Shown piece after piece: positions 26,595 to 35,351 of a DNA stretch of 46,986 nt (the stretch's first letter is position 1; the number at the start of each line of letters is the position of its first letter). The position numbers were made by a program, and so were the translations under genes. The DNA is taken from positions 39,628 to 86,613 of the forward strand of contig NZ_JAUMUL010000004.1 in NCBI RefSeq assembly GCF_030530635.1. The letters are read 5' to 3'. The notes beneath the pieces are model-generated. The model was not told where the DNA came from. It saw nothing but the letters and a program-made list of their open reading frames with translations, and searched no databases. This DNA comes from Actinomyces sp. (GTDB lineage: Bacteria; Actinomycetota; Actinomycetes; Actinomycetales; Actinomycetaceae).

Positions 26595-26678
26595 GCGCAT
26601 TCCACCACTGTCAACACTTGAGCACACCACCCGCGCCAGCACGTCCACTCACCACCGACCCGAAACAGGCGTTAGCCT

Positions 26679-27476
26679 ATGCATATGTCTGCTCCTTCAA
26701 CTGCCGCGGTGCGACCGCCACGTCCCGCCTGGGCAGACCTGTCGGCACGTGCGGAGTTGTCTCAGGCACGTCTTCGTGTGCTCGAGATGGTCGAACAATC
26801 ATCTCTCCCGCTGACCGCAGCACAGGCGGCCCGGGCGCTCAACCTGCACCACAACACCGTCCGCGAGCACCTGGACGCCCTGGTGGAGGCCGACCTCGTC
26901 ACCGTATCCGCAAACCCCACCGGACGTCGGGGACGCCCCGCCCTGCGCTATGCCCCCGCGGGACCCGATCCGGCCCAGGTGACCGGTTCCTACCTGGCCC
27001 TGCTGGACGCCGTCGTCGAACAACTCGGCGACGGCGAGTCAGCCCGAAGCCGAGCCCTTGAGATCGGCCGCCGCTGGGCGCGGCTGACTCCCCCCGAGCC
27101 CACGGCCGCCACCACGCAGGCCGCCGACCCGGCGATACGGTTGAAGGCCCTACTCCCCCACTTATCGCTGATGGGCTTCGCCCCCGACTTCGACGGCGAA
27201 CGCATCATCCTCAAAGCGTGCCCCCTGGTGACCGGATCTCGTCCACCGCATCCCCTGGTGTGCGTGATGCACGAAGGATTCCTGAACGAGCGCTACGCCC
27301 AATCCCGTGAGGACACCTCCAACTCCGCCGGCGAGCAGGGCGCGCCCACTGCCTTCCGCCGATTCGCGCTGACTCCCCTGTGTGCCGACGGCTGTCATGT
27401 CACAGCCGCGACGGAAACCGAAACCGCAGACTCACACCCGGAAGACGGCACCGCCCACCACCCGCTCAAACGGTGA
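26679..27476 (+). CDS. HTH regulator with a four-cysteine C-terminus (possible Fe-S/NO sensor)
   Basis: This 265-residue protein has an N-terminal winged helix (about 30-95: LTAAQAARALNLHHNTVREHLDALVEADLV) and a C-terminal domain with Cys181, Cys195, Cys235 and Cys239. Layout and cysteines recall SufR-like regulators and ArnR of Corynebacterium glutamicum, an Fe-S repressor of nar genes that responds to NO; homology to ArnR itself is my inference. It stands beside nirK, with 3' ends overlapping by 11 bp. TAGCCT precedes a second ATG at 26685 by 6 nt, suggesting leaderless expression from there. It is the only regulator visible in the respiration island. Confidence 0.75.
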   Translation: MHMSAPSTAAVRPPRPAWADLSARAELSQARLRVLEMVEQSSLPLTAAQAARALNLHHNTVREHLDALVEADLVTVSANPTGRRGRPALRYAPAGPDPAQVTGSYLALLDAVVEQLGDGESARSRALEIGRRWARLTPPEPTAATTQAADPAIRLKALLPHLSLMGFAPDFDGERIILKACPLVTGSRPPHPLVCVMHEGFLNERYAQSREDTSNSAGEQGAPTAFRRFALTPLCADGCHVTAATETETADSHPEDGTAHHPLKR

Positions 27477-29013
27477 CCTTCAGGTAACCCATGGCACCCT
27501 TCTCCATGTCGGCGAAGGCATGACTGACAAGGGTGTATGTGCCTGGCGCCGGCGGCACGCATTCGACGTAGCCGCCTTGGGCCGGTTGCAGCCCCAGGGC
27601 CTGTCCGCCACCTGACCAGGCTGCACCTACGGCCTCTGGCCCGCCCAGCATCCAGGCTCCTTCGGCGAAGACCTGGTCGAACTGCAGCCCGACGGCGTGA
27701 AAGGACATCGGTAGTGAGGGTCCGGCGTCGAGCACCCACAGGCGTACCCGCTCGCCCGGCGCCGCCGTGAGCGGCCGATCACGATACTGGAAGGCGATAC
27801 CGTTGAAGGCCAGCAGGTCGGGAGTCTTAGCGGCCACCTTGTCCGCATCCGTCTCGCCGGCCTCCGGACCGAGGTAGATCTCCGACTGGATCAGCACGTA
27901 CTCACGGTCCACGTCCCCCATCCCGGGCGGGTCGATGATAACCGCACCATGCATGCCGGCAGCCAGGTGCACACTCATTGGGGTGGTGGAGCAGTGGTAG
28001 AGCCAGATTCCTGAGCGCTGCGCGGTGAACTCGTAGACGAGTGACTCCCCGGGATCAATGGAGCGCATCACGTCATCGGGCGGAATCACACCAGCGTGGA
28101 AGTCGAGTGAGTGACTCATAGACCCGTCATTGAGCAGGGTGATGCGGAAGGTGTCGCCCACCTTGCCTCGCAGTACCGGCCCGGGGGCCCGCCCGTTGTA
28201 CGTCATGCGCCGCTGGGTGACACCGCCGCCCACGTACAGGGTCTGCTCGGTGACCGTGAAGGTGTGCTCGTGGACCGAGGCCGAGATGTCGGCGGGAGCC
28301 AGGACGGCATCGAAGGCGGCCACGTCGTCGGGGAGAACAGCGGTGTAGTCGGGAACGGCCGTGCCATCCCGATCAAGTGCGGTCGCTGCGGTGGGTGCCG
28401 TGGCGACCTGCCCGGAGGCGGTGACGTGAAGGACCATGCCCTGGGCACGGTGCCCGGCGATGGAGCACCATCCCTCCAGTGGACCCGACACCACGCCGAC
28501 GTCGAGGTCGCCGGCAGCTCCGGCAGCGACCCGCCCGGTGGAGACGGTGGCGCCGTCGTCCCGTTGGACCACGAGGTCGTGGACCTGGTCACCGGTGTTG
28601 TTCAGGGTGAGCACCAGCCGATTGCCGACAGGCACATCAACCGTATCGGGCACGAAGCGCATGCCCTCAACCTGCACGGTGACCGCAGTAGTCCGGCCGG
28701 TGACGGCAACCCCGTTCGCGACGGTGCTCGGGTCGCGGTTGGCGCGCCAGGCGGCGACGCCGGCACCGACTCCCACAGCCCCTCCGGCGGTGAGCATTCC
28801 CAGGAGTAAGCCGCGCCGGTCCAGATGGGCACCACGGGAGTCCTTCCCACCTGCCTGGTTGCGTTTGCCGCGGCCGATGGCGGGAGCGGTGCCCGCAGTC
28901 ACAGCCGCCCGGTTCGGCAGCGCATCTGGGTTCCGGCCGGCTGCCGGGGTCGCCCGCCTGCCGGCTCGCGGCACATTGCGGTCTGCATCGTCCAGTTCAC
29001 GATTACTGTTCAT
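27466..29013 (-). CDS. nirK: copper nitrite reductase with N-terminal cupredoxin domain
   Basis: This 515-residue enzyme reduces nitrite to NO outside the membrane. After a basic region, a twin-arginine anchor (DRRGLLLGMLTAGGAVGVGAG) precedes an extra cupredoxin domain with a complete type 1 copper set (VHDL; WCSIAGHRAQGM). The NirK core follows: HSLDFH gives type 1 His, catalytic Asp and type 2 His; YHCSTTPMSVHLAAGM gives type 2 His and type 1 Cys, His and Met with the short loop of AniA-type enzymes; SFHAVG holds the catalytic His and SHAF the last type 2 His. The start at 29013 has GAGAGGGA upstream and overlaps the membrane-protein gene by 11 nt. Confidence 0.93.
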   Translation of the reverse strand: MNSNRELDDADRNVPRAGRRATPAAGRNPDALPNRAAVTAGTAPAIGRGKRNQAGGKDSRGAHLDRRGLLLGMLTAGGAVGVGAGVAAWRANRDPSTVANGVAVTGRTTAVTVQVEGMRFVPDTVDVPVGNRLVLTLNNTGDQVHDLVVQRDDGATVSTGRVAAGAAGDLDVGVVSGPLEGWCSIAGHRAQGMVLHVTASGQVATAPTAATALDRDGTAVPDYTAVLPDDVAAFDAVLAPADISASVHEHTFTVTEQTLYVGGGVTQRRMTYNGRAPGPVLRGKVGDTFRITLLNDGSMSHSLDFHAGVIPPDDVMRSIDPGESLVYEFTAQRSGIWLYHCSTTPMSVHLAAGMHGAVIIDPPGMGDVDREYVLIQSEIYLGPEAGETDADKVAAKTPDLLAFNGIAFQYRDRPLTAAPGERVRLWVLDAGPSLPMSFHAVGLQFDQVFAEGAWMLGGPEAVGAAWSGGGQALGLQPAQGGYVECVPPAPGTYTLVSHAFADMEKGAMGYLKVTV

Positions 29014-30385
29014 GGAAGTCCCTCTCATCGGTTACAACCGCCCCACCGGCGGCTCGGTCGGCCACCGCTCTCGGCGTCGACTCGGCACGCTTGCGTCCGG
29101 TACCCCGCATCACCTGCGCCACCGCCAGGGCGATGCCCACAAGCACATAAGCGGATACCAGGCCGGCACCCGCCGCGGCGACCAACCGCACCTCCCAGGG
29201 CAGCACCCGCGCTACAGCAAGCAGCAGGCACAGGTTCGCGGTCGCCGTCCGATAGGTGGCACCGCGATCCAATATGGCGTTAGTGGCACGGGCGACACTT
29301 GGGCCGCCGCCGAGCATTACAGGCGTCAAGTAGCTCAGCGCTGCAGCCACGATCTGCAGGGCAAAACCCGCCCCAAGAGCGACGCGAACAGTATGAATGA
29401 CCTCACGCGCGGCGGCCGTGTCGTCGGCCATGACGATTCCGGTGCCGATGTACCCCACGCAGGCCAGTAGCCAACTGACGGCTGCGGCCGCACTCATGGA
29501 GGCGAAAGAGGTGGGGGCCACGCGCCTGGCTGTCATGGCGGCGGGCAAGACCACGGTGGCGGCGCCGGTGAGATACGCCACCGCACCAATAGCCGCTGCC
29601 GGGCGCCACAGACCCGCGCCGGCGGTGGCGGCAGTGCCGACCACGAGCGCCGGCAGACCGCGGGCAGCCCAGCGCGCCGCCATCGGTTCCATTTTGGTAC
29701 GCAGCATTGTCGGCCACAGCACCGTCAGCGTTCCCAGCACGGTGATACCAACGAAGCCCATCACCATGGTGGTGGTGTGGGCCAGGTAGAGGGCATCGGC
29801 CGACGCGGCCGCTCCGCGCGCGTCCGCCCATGTGATCAGGTACCCGAGCACTGCGCCGATTGCCAATGCGACCAGCGCAGTCGGGTAGTGAATCGCAAGC
29901 GGCGCCATCGCGGGGGCGAGGGCGCGCCGGTACTGGACGCAGATGGCCGCCACTCCCGCCAACGCGCAGGCAACCACCAGCACGACTCCGGTCAGCGTCA
30001 GCGCGGAACGCTCGGTAGTGATCCCCACTAGAACGGCGACGGCGCCGACGCAATGGGCGTACAGACGCGTGTCAAGCAGCACCGCCCCACCCAGGGCGGG
30101 GCGGTGCAGCAGGGTATCGGCGAAGTGAGCGGACCATATGGTGATAGCCGAACCGATTCCGCCGACCAGCAGGGCGTGCAGCGGCAGCCAGCCGCCCCAG
30201 CCGGCCAGGGGCCCGGCGATGACACCGACCGTGAGCACTGCTGCGGCTACGAACCAGGCCAGTACGACGGCGTTGCGGCGAATCTGTGTGCGCCGCCGTC
30301 TGTTCCTCCGGGGCGCGCCGCCCCGCCCGCCCGTTCCCGCCGGCGGGCGCCGCCCGGCATGGCCGACCGCCACCTTGTTTTCCAC
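29003..30385 (-). CDS. polytopic membrane protein coupled to NirK
   Basis: The 460-residue protein has a basic, Gly/Arg-rich N-terminus (1-38), about 12 hydrophobic segments and several conserved-looking membrane histidines (HALLVGGIGSAITIWSAHFADTLLH; YAHCVG; AIHYPTA; LAHTTTMVMGF). The His pattern recalls haem-copper oxidase subunit I/NnrS-like proteins, without a decisive motif. Its 3' end overlaps nirK by 11 nt. In some other actinobacteria a similar membrane region is, to my recollection, fused to NirK, so it may pass electrons from quinol to NirK. A palindrome lies 4 bp before its GTG start. Confidence 0.7.
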   Translation of the reverse strand: MENKVAVGHAGRRPPAGTGGRGGAPRRNRRRRTQIRRNAVVLAWFVAAAVLTVGVIAGPLAGWGGWLPLHALLVGGIGSAITIWSAHFADTLLHRPALGGAVLLDTRLYAHCVGAVAVLVGITTERSALTLTGVVLVVACALAGVAAICVQYRRALAPAMAPLAIHYPTALVALAIGAVLGYLITWADARGAAASADALYLAHTTTMVMGFVGITVLGTLTVLWPTMLRTKMEPMAARWAARGLPALVVGTAATAGAGLWRPAAAIGAVAYLTGAATVVLPAAMTARRVAPTSFASMSAAAAVSWLLACVGYIGTGIVMADDTAAAREVIHTVRVALGAGFALQIVAAALSYLTPVMLGGGPSVARATNAILDRGATYRTATANLCLLLAVARVLPWEVRLVAAAGAGLVSAYVLVGIALAVAQVMRGTGRKRAESTPRAVADRAAGGAVVTDERDFHEQ

Positions 30386-30388
30386 GCC

Positions 30389-30401
30389 TATTACCGTAAT
30401 A
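30389..30401. promoter_or_regulatory. palindromic operator candidate upstream of the nirK operon
   Basis: TATTACCGTAATA is a perfect 13-bp palindrome, AT-rich within GC-rich DNA, 4 bp before the start codon of the membrane-protein gene. On the minus strand it contains TTATTACGG, which recurs in the narK promoter region. Its location over the start/-10 area would suit a repressor. Confidence 0.6.
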
Positions 30402-30404
30402 AAA

Positions 30405-30421
30405 TGGTGGGGTTCCCACCA
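30405..30421. repeat. short inverted repeat in the nirK/DUF2249 divergent region
   Basis: TGGTGGG, spacer GTT, CCCACCA is a perfect 7-bp inverted repeat next to the palindrome at 30389-30401. It may be a second operator or a hairpin in the DUF2249 leader. Confidence 0.35.
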
Positions 30422-30498
30422 CTTAGGTGCGGCACACCGGCACCCGCGCGTTCCCGCCGGGAAGACCTACACCCCTACCAATGCATCAGGAGACATCA

Positions 30499-30801
30499 GT
30501 GAGTGAAGACCCCAGGCTCATCCCGATTCAGGAGAACCACTCCCACAGCAGCTGTGGCTGCGGCGCAGTACAGGACGACCGCATGACCCTTGACGTGCGC
30601 CCCATCCCCCACCGGTTGCGCCACCCCGCCGTGCTCGGAGCGGTCTCCTCCCTGCGAGTGGGCGAGGGCTTCGATCTGATCGCCCCGCATGTGCCCACGC
30701 CGCTGCTGGCGCAGATGGACCAACTGCCGATCACCGTCAAGCACACGCTGCTGGAGGCCGAAGACGGATTCGCCCGCGTGGAGATCATCCGAGTCGGCTG
30801 A
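30499..30801 (+). CDS. DUF2249 domain protein
   Basis: The 100-residue protein has a His/Cys-rich head (ENHSHSSCGCG) that looks metal-binding and a TusA-like DUF2249 domain (LDVRPIPHRLRHPAVLGAVSSLRVGEGFDLIAPHVPTPLLAQM). DUF2249 proteins are frequently encoded near denitrification and NO-related genes, but their role is not settled. The GTG start at 30499 follows AGGAG by 6 nt. It is divergent from the nirK operon, shares the palindrome region, and is followed by moaA 13 bp later, probably in one transcript. Confidence 0.8.
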   Translation: MSEDPRLIPIQENHSHSSCGCGAVQDDRMTLDVRPIPHRLRHPAVLGAVSSLRVGEGFDLIAPHVPTPLLAQMDQLPITVKHTLLEAEDGFARVEIIRVG

Positions 30802-30814
30802 GTAGCATCGCCGC

Positions 30815-31900
30815 ATGAGAGCTTCGGCCGTCGTCACCGCGCCCGAAGCGGTCCCCGGGCAATTGGTGGACCGCTTCGGGCGTACCGTACGGGACCTGCG
30901 CCTGTCGGTGACCGACCGCTGCAATCTGCGCTGCACCTACTGCATGCCGGAGCACGGCCTCGAATGGCTGCCCGGCCCACAACTGTTGACGGTGGGCGAG
31001 ATCTCCCGGTTGGCGCGCGTGGCCGTGGAGCAGCTGGGGGTGGAGCGGATCCGCCTGACCGGAGGGGAACCGCTGCTGCGACGCGACCTGGAGGACATCG
31101 TCACCGCCATTGCCACACTGCGCGCTCGGCGCACCGGACTCAAACCAGATATAGGCCTGACCACCAATGCCCTGGGCCTGGACAAGCGAGCCTCCGCACT
31201 GCGCAGCGCCGGGCTGGATCGCATCAACGTATCGATAGACTCCCTGGATCCGCAGGAGTACGCGACCCTGACACGACGCGACCGGTTGGACGCCGTGCTG
31301 CGCGGGGTGGCCGGGGCGCAGGCGGCGGGCCTGGATCCGATTAAGGTCAATGCAGTGGCCGTGCAGGGGAGCCTGGCAGAGCGGGCGCCGCGCCTACTGA
31401 CCGAGTGCCTGCGCCGCGGTTGGCAGCTCCGGTTCATTGAGCACATGCCCCTGGGACCACGTGGTTCTTGGCGAGCTGACGACATCGTCAGCGCCGAGCA
31501 GGTACTGATGGTGCTACGGCGCGCCGGCTTCGTGCTCACCCCCGCGGGTCGACCCGATCGGCGCCCGGCCGCACTGTGGGACGTGGCCGCCGGCAGGAGC
31601 CTTGACGGCATGGACTATCCGGCGGGGCGGGTCGGGATAATCGCCTCGGTGACGGCCCCCTTCTGTGCCGACTGCGACCGCACCCGGCTGACAGCTGATG
31701 GGAGACTGTTGACCTGCCTGTTCGCTACGGCGGAGGTCGACCTGTGCGGCCCCATGCGCGCCGGAGCGGACGACCACGATCTGGCGCGCATCTGGGCGCG
31801 GGCCGTCTGGAACAAGCCCCGCGCGCACGGCGCGGATGATCTGCAGACGCCCTCAGATTTCACTAAGCCCACTCGCACCATGTCCGCCATCGGCGGCTGA
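30815..31900 (+). CDS. moaA: GTP 3',8-cyclase, first step of molybdenum cofactor synthesis
   Basis: The 361-residue radical-SAM enzyme converts GTP to 3',8-cyclo-GTP. Cys36, Cys40 and Cys43 (CNLRCTYC) hold the SAM-cleaving cluster; the C-terminal CADC plus CLFA cysteine hold the second cluster; and the protein ends in the functional Gly-Gly (SAIGG). LTGGEPLLR is the SAM-binding GGE motif. It follows the DUF2249 gene closely. No strong ribosome site is seen before the ATG. The 250 bp between moaA and moaD hold no gene I can support. Confidence 0.96.
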   Translation: MRASAVVTAPEAVPGQLVDRFGRTVRDLRLSVTDRCNLRCTYCMPEHGLEWLPGPQLLTVGEISRLARVAVEQLGVERIRLTGGEPLLRRDLEDIVTAIATLRARRTGLKPDIGLTTNALGLDKRASALRSAGLDRINVSIDSLDPQEYATLTRRDRLDAVLRGVAGAQAAGLDPIKVNAVAVQGSLAERAPRLLTECLRRGWQLRFIEHMPLGPRGSWRADDIVSAEQVLMVLRRAGFVLTPAGRPDRRPAALWDVAAGRSLDGMDYPAGRVGIIASVTAPFCADCDRTRLTADGRLLTCLFATAEVDLCGPMRAGADDHDLARIWARAVWNKPRAHGADDLQTPSDFTKPTRTMSAIGG

Positions 31901-32150
31901 CCAGCTTCGGCCGCTCCTGACTACTTAGCCAGATCGCGACGCCTCCGGCCAATTCGCCCGCCCATCAGGGGACCTTGGGTGCATCTGCGTAGGCGCGCAG
32001 CCGTATCTACCGCTCGGCCCTGGACACCGCATAGCGGCCAAGGCATTCGCGCAGATACAGTCGGTGCTTGAGCTCGCGCCCCAACCCGCTGGCACACGGT
32101 GGCCGGGGAGCGGGTATGACCATGATGAACAACCAGACGAGGACACAGGC

Positions 32151-32450
32151 GTGCCCGACATCCCAGAACCCCGCACCGACACGAATGCAACCGGCACGAT
32201 CGACATCGAGGTGCACTACTTCGCCGCCGCGGCCGACGCCGCCGGCCGCACGGAGGAAAGGCTAGAACTCCCCACGGGCACGACCCTGGCAGGACTGCGA
32301 GAATTGCTCGCCGGACGCGGCCTGGAGCTGGCCAAAGTGATCGGCGTATCCAGCTACCTGGTCAACTCGCTGTCCGCCCCGGCCGACTCGCTTGCTGAAC
32401 TACGCGACCGCGATCGCGTAGATGTCCTGCCGCCTTTCGCCGGAGGCTGA
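32151..32450 (+). CDS. moaD: MoaD-like small subunit of molybdopterin synthase
   Basis: This 99-residue protein has a ubiquitin-like fold pattern and ends in FAGG, the Gly-Gly tail that carries the thiocarboxylate sulphur. It donates sulphur to precursor Z together with MoaE. An N-terminal extension of about 18 residues precedes the conserved part (IDIEVHYFAAAADAAGRTEE). The GTG start has GAGG 8 nt upstream. It converges with moaE, encoded 87 bp away on the other strand. Confidence 0.9.
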   Translation: MPDIPEPRTDTNATGTIDIEVHYFAAAADAAGRTEERLELPTGTTLAGLRELLAGRGLELAKVIGVSSYLVNSLSAPADSLAELRDRDRVDVLPPFAGG

Positions 32451-32537
32451 GCCCGCGAAGGGTACCCAGCCGGGCGGATGCCTGGAACTGGCAGGATCCG
32501 GGACATCCCGCTCGGCGCAAAAGCAGCAGTCGGCAGC

Positions 32538-33026
32538 TCAGGGCGAGTTGGACCAGGCGGTGGAACCGTCGGCGAAGGTCTGCTGCTTCCAAACGGGTAG
32601 CCGTGCCTTGACTGCTTCAACGATGTCGCGCACGGCGTCGAAGGCCTCGGCGCGATGATCGGCGCTGACCGCTACCGCGAGTGCCGTGTCCCCGACGGCC
32701 AAGTCGCCCACACGGTGCCTGATCCCGACCGCGCGCAGTCCCGGACGGTCGGCGGCCTCTGCGGCGATTTCACCCATCACCGTGTTCGCGCTGGGGTGGG
32801 CCGAGTAGCTGATGCCGCTTACCCCGCGCCCGTCGTCGTGGTTGCGTACCCTGCCGTCGAAGGTGACGACCGCGCCGGCGGCCCAATCCGCAACGGTGGC
32901 AGCAAGCCCAGCGGTGTCAATTGATGCGGAGGTGATTTCGGCGCATACGATCCGGGCCACAGATGATACGGCGCTGCCGGCACTGTCCGCATCTATGCGC
33001 TCGGGGGATGGATTCGTATGGGTCAT
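32538..33026 (-). CDS. moaE: molybdopterin synthase large subunit
   Basis: The 162-residue protein has MoaE features: GAVVTFDGRVRNHDDGRGVSGISYSAHP, IRHRVGDLAVGDTALAVAVSADHRAEAFDA and KARLPVWKQQ with active-site lysines. It converts cyclic pyranopterin monophosphate to molybdopterin with sulphur from MoaD. I prefer the ATG at 33026, 8 nt after AGGAGG, over that at 33032. It is the only MoCo gene besides mogA on the minus strand and is divergent from moeA; the 214-bp gap is AT-poor and contains no gene. Confidence 0.93.
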   Translation of the reverse strand: MTHTNPSPERIDADSAGSAVSSVARIVCAEITSASIDTAGLAATVADWAAGAVVTFDGRVRNHDDGRGVSGISYSAHPSANTVMGEIAAEAADRPGLRAVGIRHRVGDLAVGDTALAVAVSADHRAEAFDAVRDIVEAVKARLPVWKQQTFADGSTAWSNSP

Positions 33027-33240
33027 TGTCATCTCCTCCTAACACCTGTTGTTTTGGCGGCGCCGTACCCGTCCGGTTACGACGCTGCCGCGTTGAACCT
33101 CTGGGAGGGTACACGCCACGCGTCCAGGCTGCGCGCCCCGGGCAACTGGGGTGCGACCGTTGAAGGCCGCAGGGCATGATGATCCGGTAAAGAGCCGCCG
33201 TGGACGCCCGGCGACGTCAACGCATGACAAGGAACCCGCG

Positions 33241-34605
33241 ATGACCTCCCCCATGCTGCCGCCCGAGGAATACCTCGCCCGAGTACTGAGCGCACTGACT
33301 CCCCTGGAGCCGATCGAGGTACCGCTGGCGCAGGCCCATGGCCTGGTGTTGGCTGAAGACTTGCGTGCTGCTGTTCCGGTCCCGCCGTGGACGAACTCCG
33401 CCATGGACGGGTACGCCGTTCGCGCCGTTGACGTAGTCGGCGCGCACACGACCCCGGTAACCCTGCCGGTTACCGGCGACGTGCCGGCCGGGACGTCGCC
33501 GAAATCCCTGGCCGCGGGAACGGCACACCGGATCATGACCGGAGCCATGCTGCCTGACGGTGCCGACGCGGTGGTCAGAGTGGAGGACACCGACCAGTCT
33601 CTTGGCGCGGGCCCGCTGCCCCCGCGGGTGGAGGTACGCGCCACTGTCGAACCGGGTGCCAATGTGCGCCACGCCGGTGAGGATGTCTCCGTGGGCCAGG
33701 TCGTGCTGCGGGCGGGAACGGTGCTGAAAGCCACCGCCCTGGCCGCCGTAGCCGCCGTGGGCCACTCCGTGGTGCGGGCGGTACCCCGGCCGCGCGTCGC
33801 CATCGTCATCACCGGTGCGGAGCTGGCGGATGCGGGGCTGGACCTGGCTGCCGGCACCATCCCGGACTCCAACGGCCCGCTGCTTTCAGGGCTGGTGACC
33901 GAGCACGGGGCGCGGCCGACCGCCATCCTCCGCAGCGGCGACGCGCCTAGGGCGCTGGCCGAGGCTCTACGCGCAGCCGCCGTCGACGCCGATCTGATCG
34001 TTACCTCCGGGGGTGTTTCGGTGGGCGTCTATGATCCTTTCGCCGCCCTGGCAGCCGCCCGGGGGCAGGCCGCGGGACCGGCCGGAGGCGGCATCGACCT
34101 GGCAACCGCTAAGGTGGCGATGCAGCCGGGTAAGCCGCAGGGGTACGGGTCGATTCAGGCCGGGGACGGGCGGATAGTGCCGGTAATCGGTTTGCCGGGC
34201 AACCCGGTGAGCGTACTCGTGTCCTTCATGACGATCGTCGTCCCCGCCCTGGCCCGCCTGTCGGCTCACGCCGCGGCTGCCGAGCTGCACCCACTCCGGG
34301 TCGGCGGCGCACAGACAACGGCGCGGGCCGCCGTCGGGTGGCGCAGCCCCCGGGGGCGCCGGCAGCATATGCCAGTGCGCCTGGTCGACCCGCCGGATCC
34401 GCCGCCCGCAGGGGCACCGTCGGGCACCATCTGGGTGGCGCCGTCGCACCGGCTTGGCTCCGGCTCCCATCTGGTCGCCTCACTGTCGGCGGCGCAGGCC
34501 CTGGCGGTGGTTGATGCGGATGTTGATGCGGTCGGCGTCGGAGATCCGGTCCGTCTGCTCGCGCTGACGAATCCCGCAGCTCCGGTGCCGGGCTCGGCCT
34601 GTTAG
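33241..34605 (+). CDS. moeA: molybdopterin molybdenumtransferase
   Basis: This 454-residue protein inserts molybdate into adenylylated molybdopterin. The MoeA pattern is clear: PPWTNSAMDGYAVRA, HRIMTGAMLPDGADAVVRVEDT, VRHAGEDV, IPDSNGPLL, TSGGVSVGVYD and GLPGNPVSVLVSF. The ATG at 33241 follows AAGGAACCCGCG. The gene starts the plus-strand MoCo run moeA-moaC-mobA. Length is normal for actinobacterial MoeA. Confidence 0.95.
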   Translation: MTSPMLPPEEYLARVLSALTPLEPIEVPLAQAHGLVLAEDLRAAVPVPPWTNSAMDGYAVRAVDVVGAHTTPVTLPVTGDVPAGTSPKSLAAGTAHRIMTGAMLPDGADAVVRVEDTDQSLGAGPLPPRVEVRATVEPGANVRHAGEDVSVGQVVLRAGTVLKATALAAVAAVGHSVVRAVPRPRVAIVITGAELADAGLDLAAGTIPDSNGPLLSGLVTEHGARPTAILRSGDAPRALAEALRAAAVDADLIVTSGGVSVGVYDPFAALAAARGQAAGPAGGGIDLATAKVAMQPGKPQGYGSIQAGDGRIVPVIGLPGNPVSVLVSFMTIVVPALARLSAHAAAAELHPLRVGGAQTTARAAVGWRSPRGRRQHMPVRLVDPPDPPPAGAPSGTIWVAPSHRLGSGSHLVASLSAAQALAVVDADVDAVGVGDPVRLLALTNPAAPVPGSAC

Positions 34606-34655
34606 CAGCAACCTGTCCGACCATTGAACTTCCAAGTCCCACTTCAAGGAGACAC

Positions 34656-35351
34656 ATGCGCCTGTTCCATCGCAAGCCCGCCCCCGCCGGGAGGAGTACG
34701 TCCACGGATGACCCCGGCGTCGGAACGCCAGCGGATTCCATCACACATGCCGACACTCACCACAACGCAATGACTGATACTCCTGCGCCCGCCGGGGACG
34801 CCGCCGGCCGCCCCCTCCGCCTGACCCACCTGGATGACTCGGGGGCCGCGCGGATGGTGGACGTGTCTGCCAAGCAGCCCACCGTTCGCACGGCAACTGC
34901 GACCGCCTTCGTGGCCTGCTCTCCGGCGATAGTCGCCGCACTGCGCGAAAATGGCGTCCCCAAGGGCGATGCGCTCGCGGTGGCACGCATCGCCGGAATC
35001 GCCGCAGCCAAACGTGTGCCGGAACTGCTGCCGCTGGCGCACGTCATCGGGGTGCACGCCTGCAGCGTGGAACTGCACATCGATGACGGAGGTGTACGCA
35101 TCGCGACGATGGTGCGTGCCGCGGACCGCACCGGAGTGGAGATGGAGGCGCTGACGGCGGCCACCGTCGCGGGTCTGGCGCTGGTGGACATGGTCAAGGG
35201 CGTGGATCGGGACGTGGCCCTGCGCGAGGCCAGGGTGACCTCGAAGTCCGGTGGTCGCTCCGGTGATTGGTTGCGTTCAGAAGATGGCTCCGGGGACGGG
35301 CATGCCGCGCCGGCGAGTGATCGCGATAGCGCAGATCAGGAGGAAGATTGA
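34656..35351 (+). CDS. moaC: cyclic pyranopterin monophosphate synthase
   Basis: The conserved MoaC domain occupies about residues 55-205 of 231 (MVDVSAKQPTVRTATA, LLPLAHVIGVHACSVELHI, RTGVEMEALTAATVAGLALVDMVKG, SGGRSG). It turns 3',8-cyclo-GTP from MoaA into cPMP. A 45-residue N-terminal extension and a polar tail are unusual; an internal ATG at residue 39 (MTDTPAPAG) is an alternative start, but AAGGAG sits 4 nt before the first ATG. The stop overlaps the mobA start. Confidence 0.94.
   Translation: MRLFHRKPAPAGRSTSTDDPGVGTPADSITHADTHHNAMTDTPAPAGDAAGRPLRLTHLDDSGAARMVDVSAKQPTVRTATATAFVACSPAIVAALRENGVPKGDALAVARIAGIAAAKRVPELLPLAHVIGVHACSVELHIDDGGVRIATMVRAADRTGVEMEALTAATVAGLALVDMVKGVDRDVALREARVTSKSGGRSGDWLRSEDGSGDGHAAPASDRDSADQEED

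Noticed and set aside
31901..32150. Possible leader RNA or small gene between moaA and moaD
   Set aside because: Short frames overlap in both strands with no consistent ribosome site; no recognised RNA motif.
33033..33240. Possible molybdenum-cofactor riboswitch between moaE and moeA
   Set aside because: The gap is GC-rich and can fold, but I could not match the conserved Moco RNA core. A covariance search would decide.
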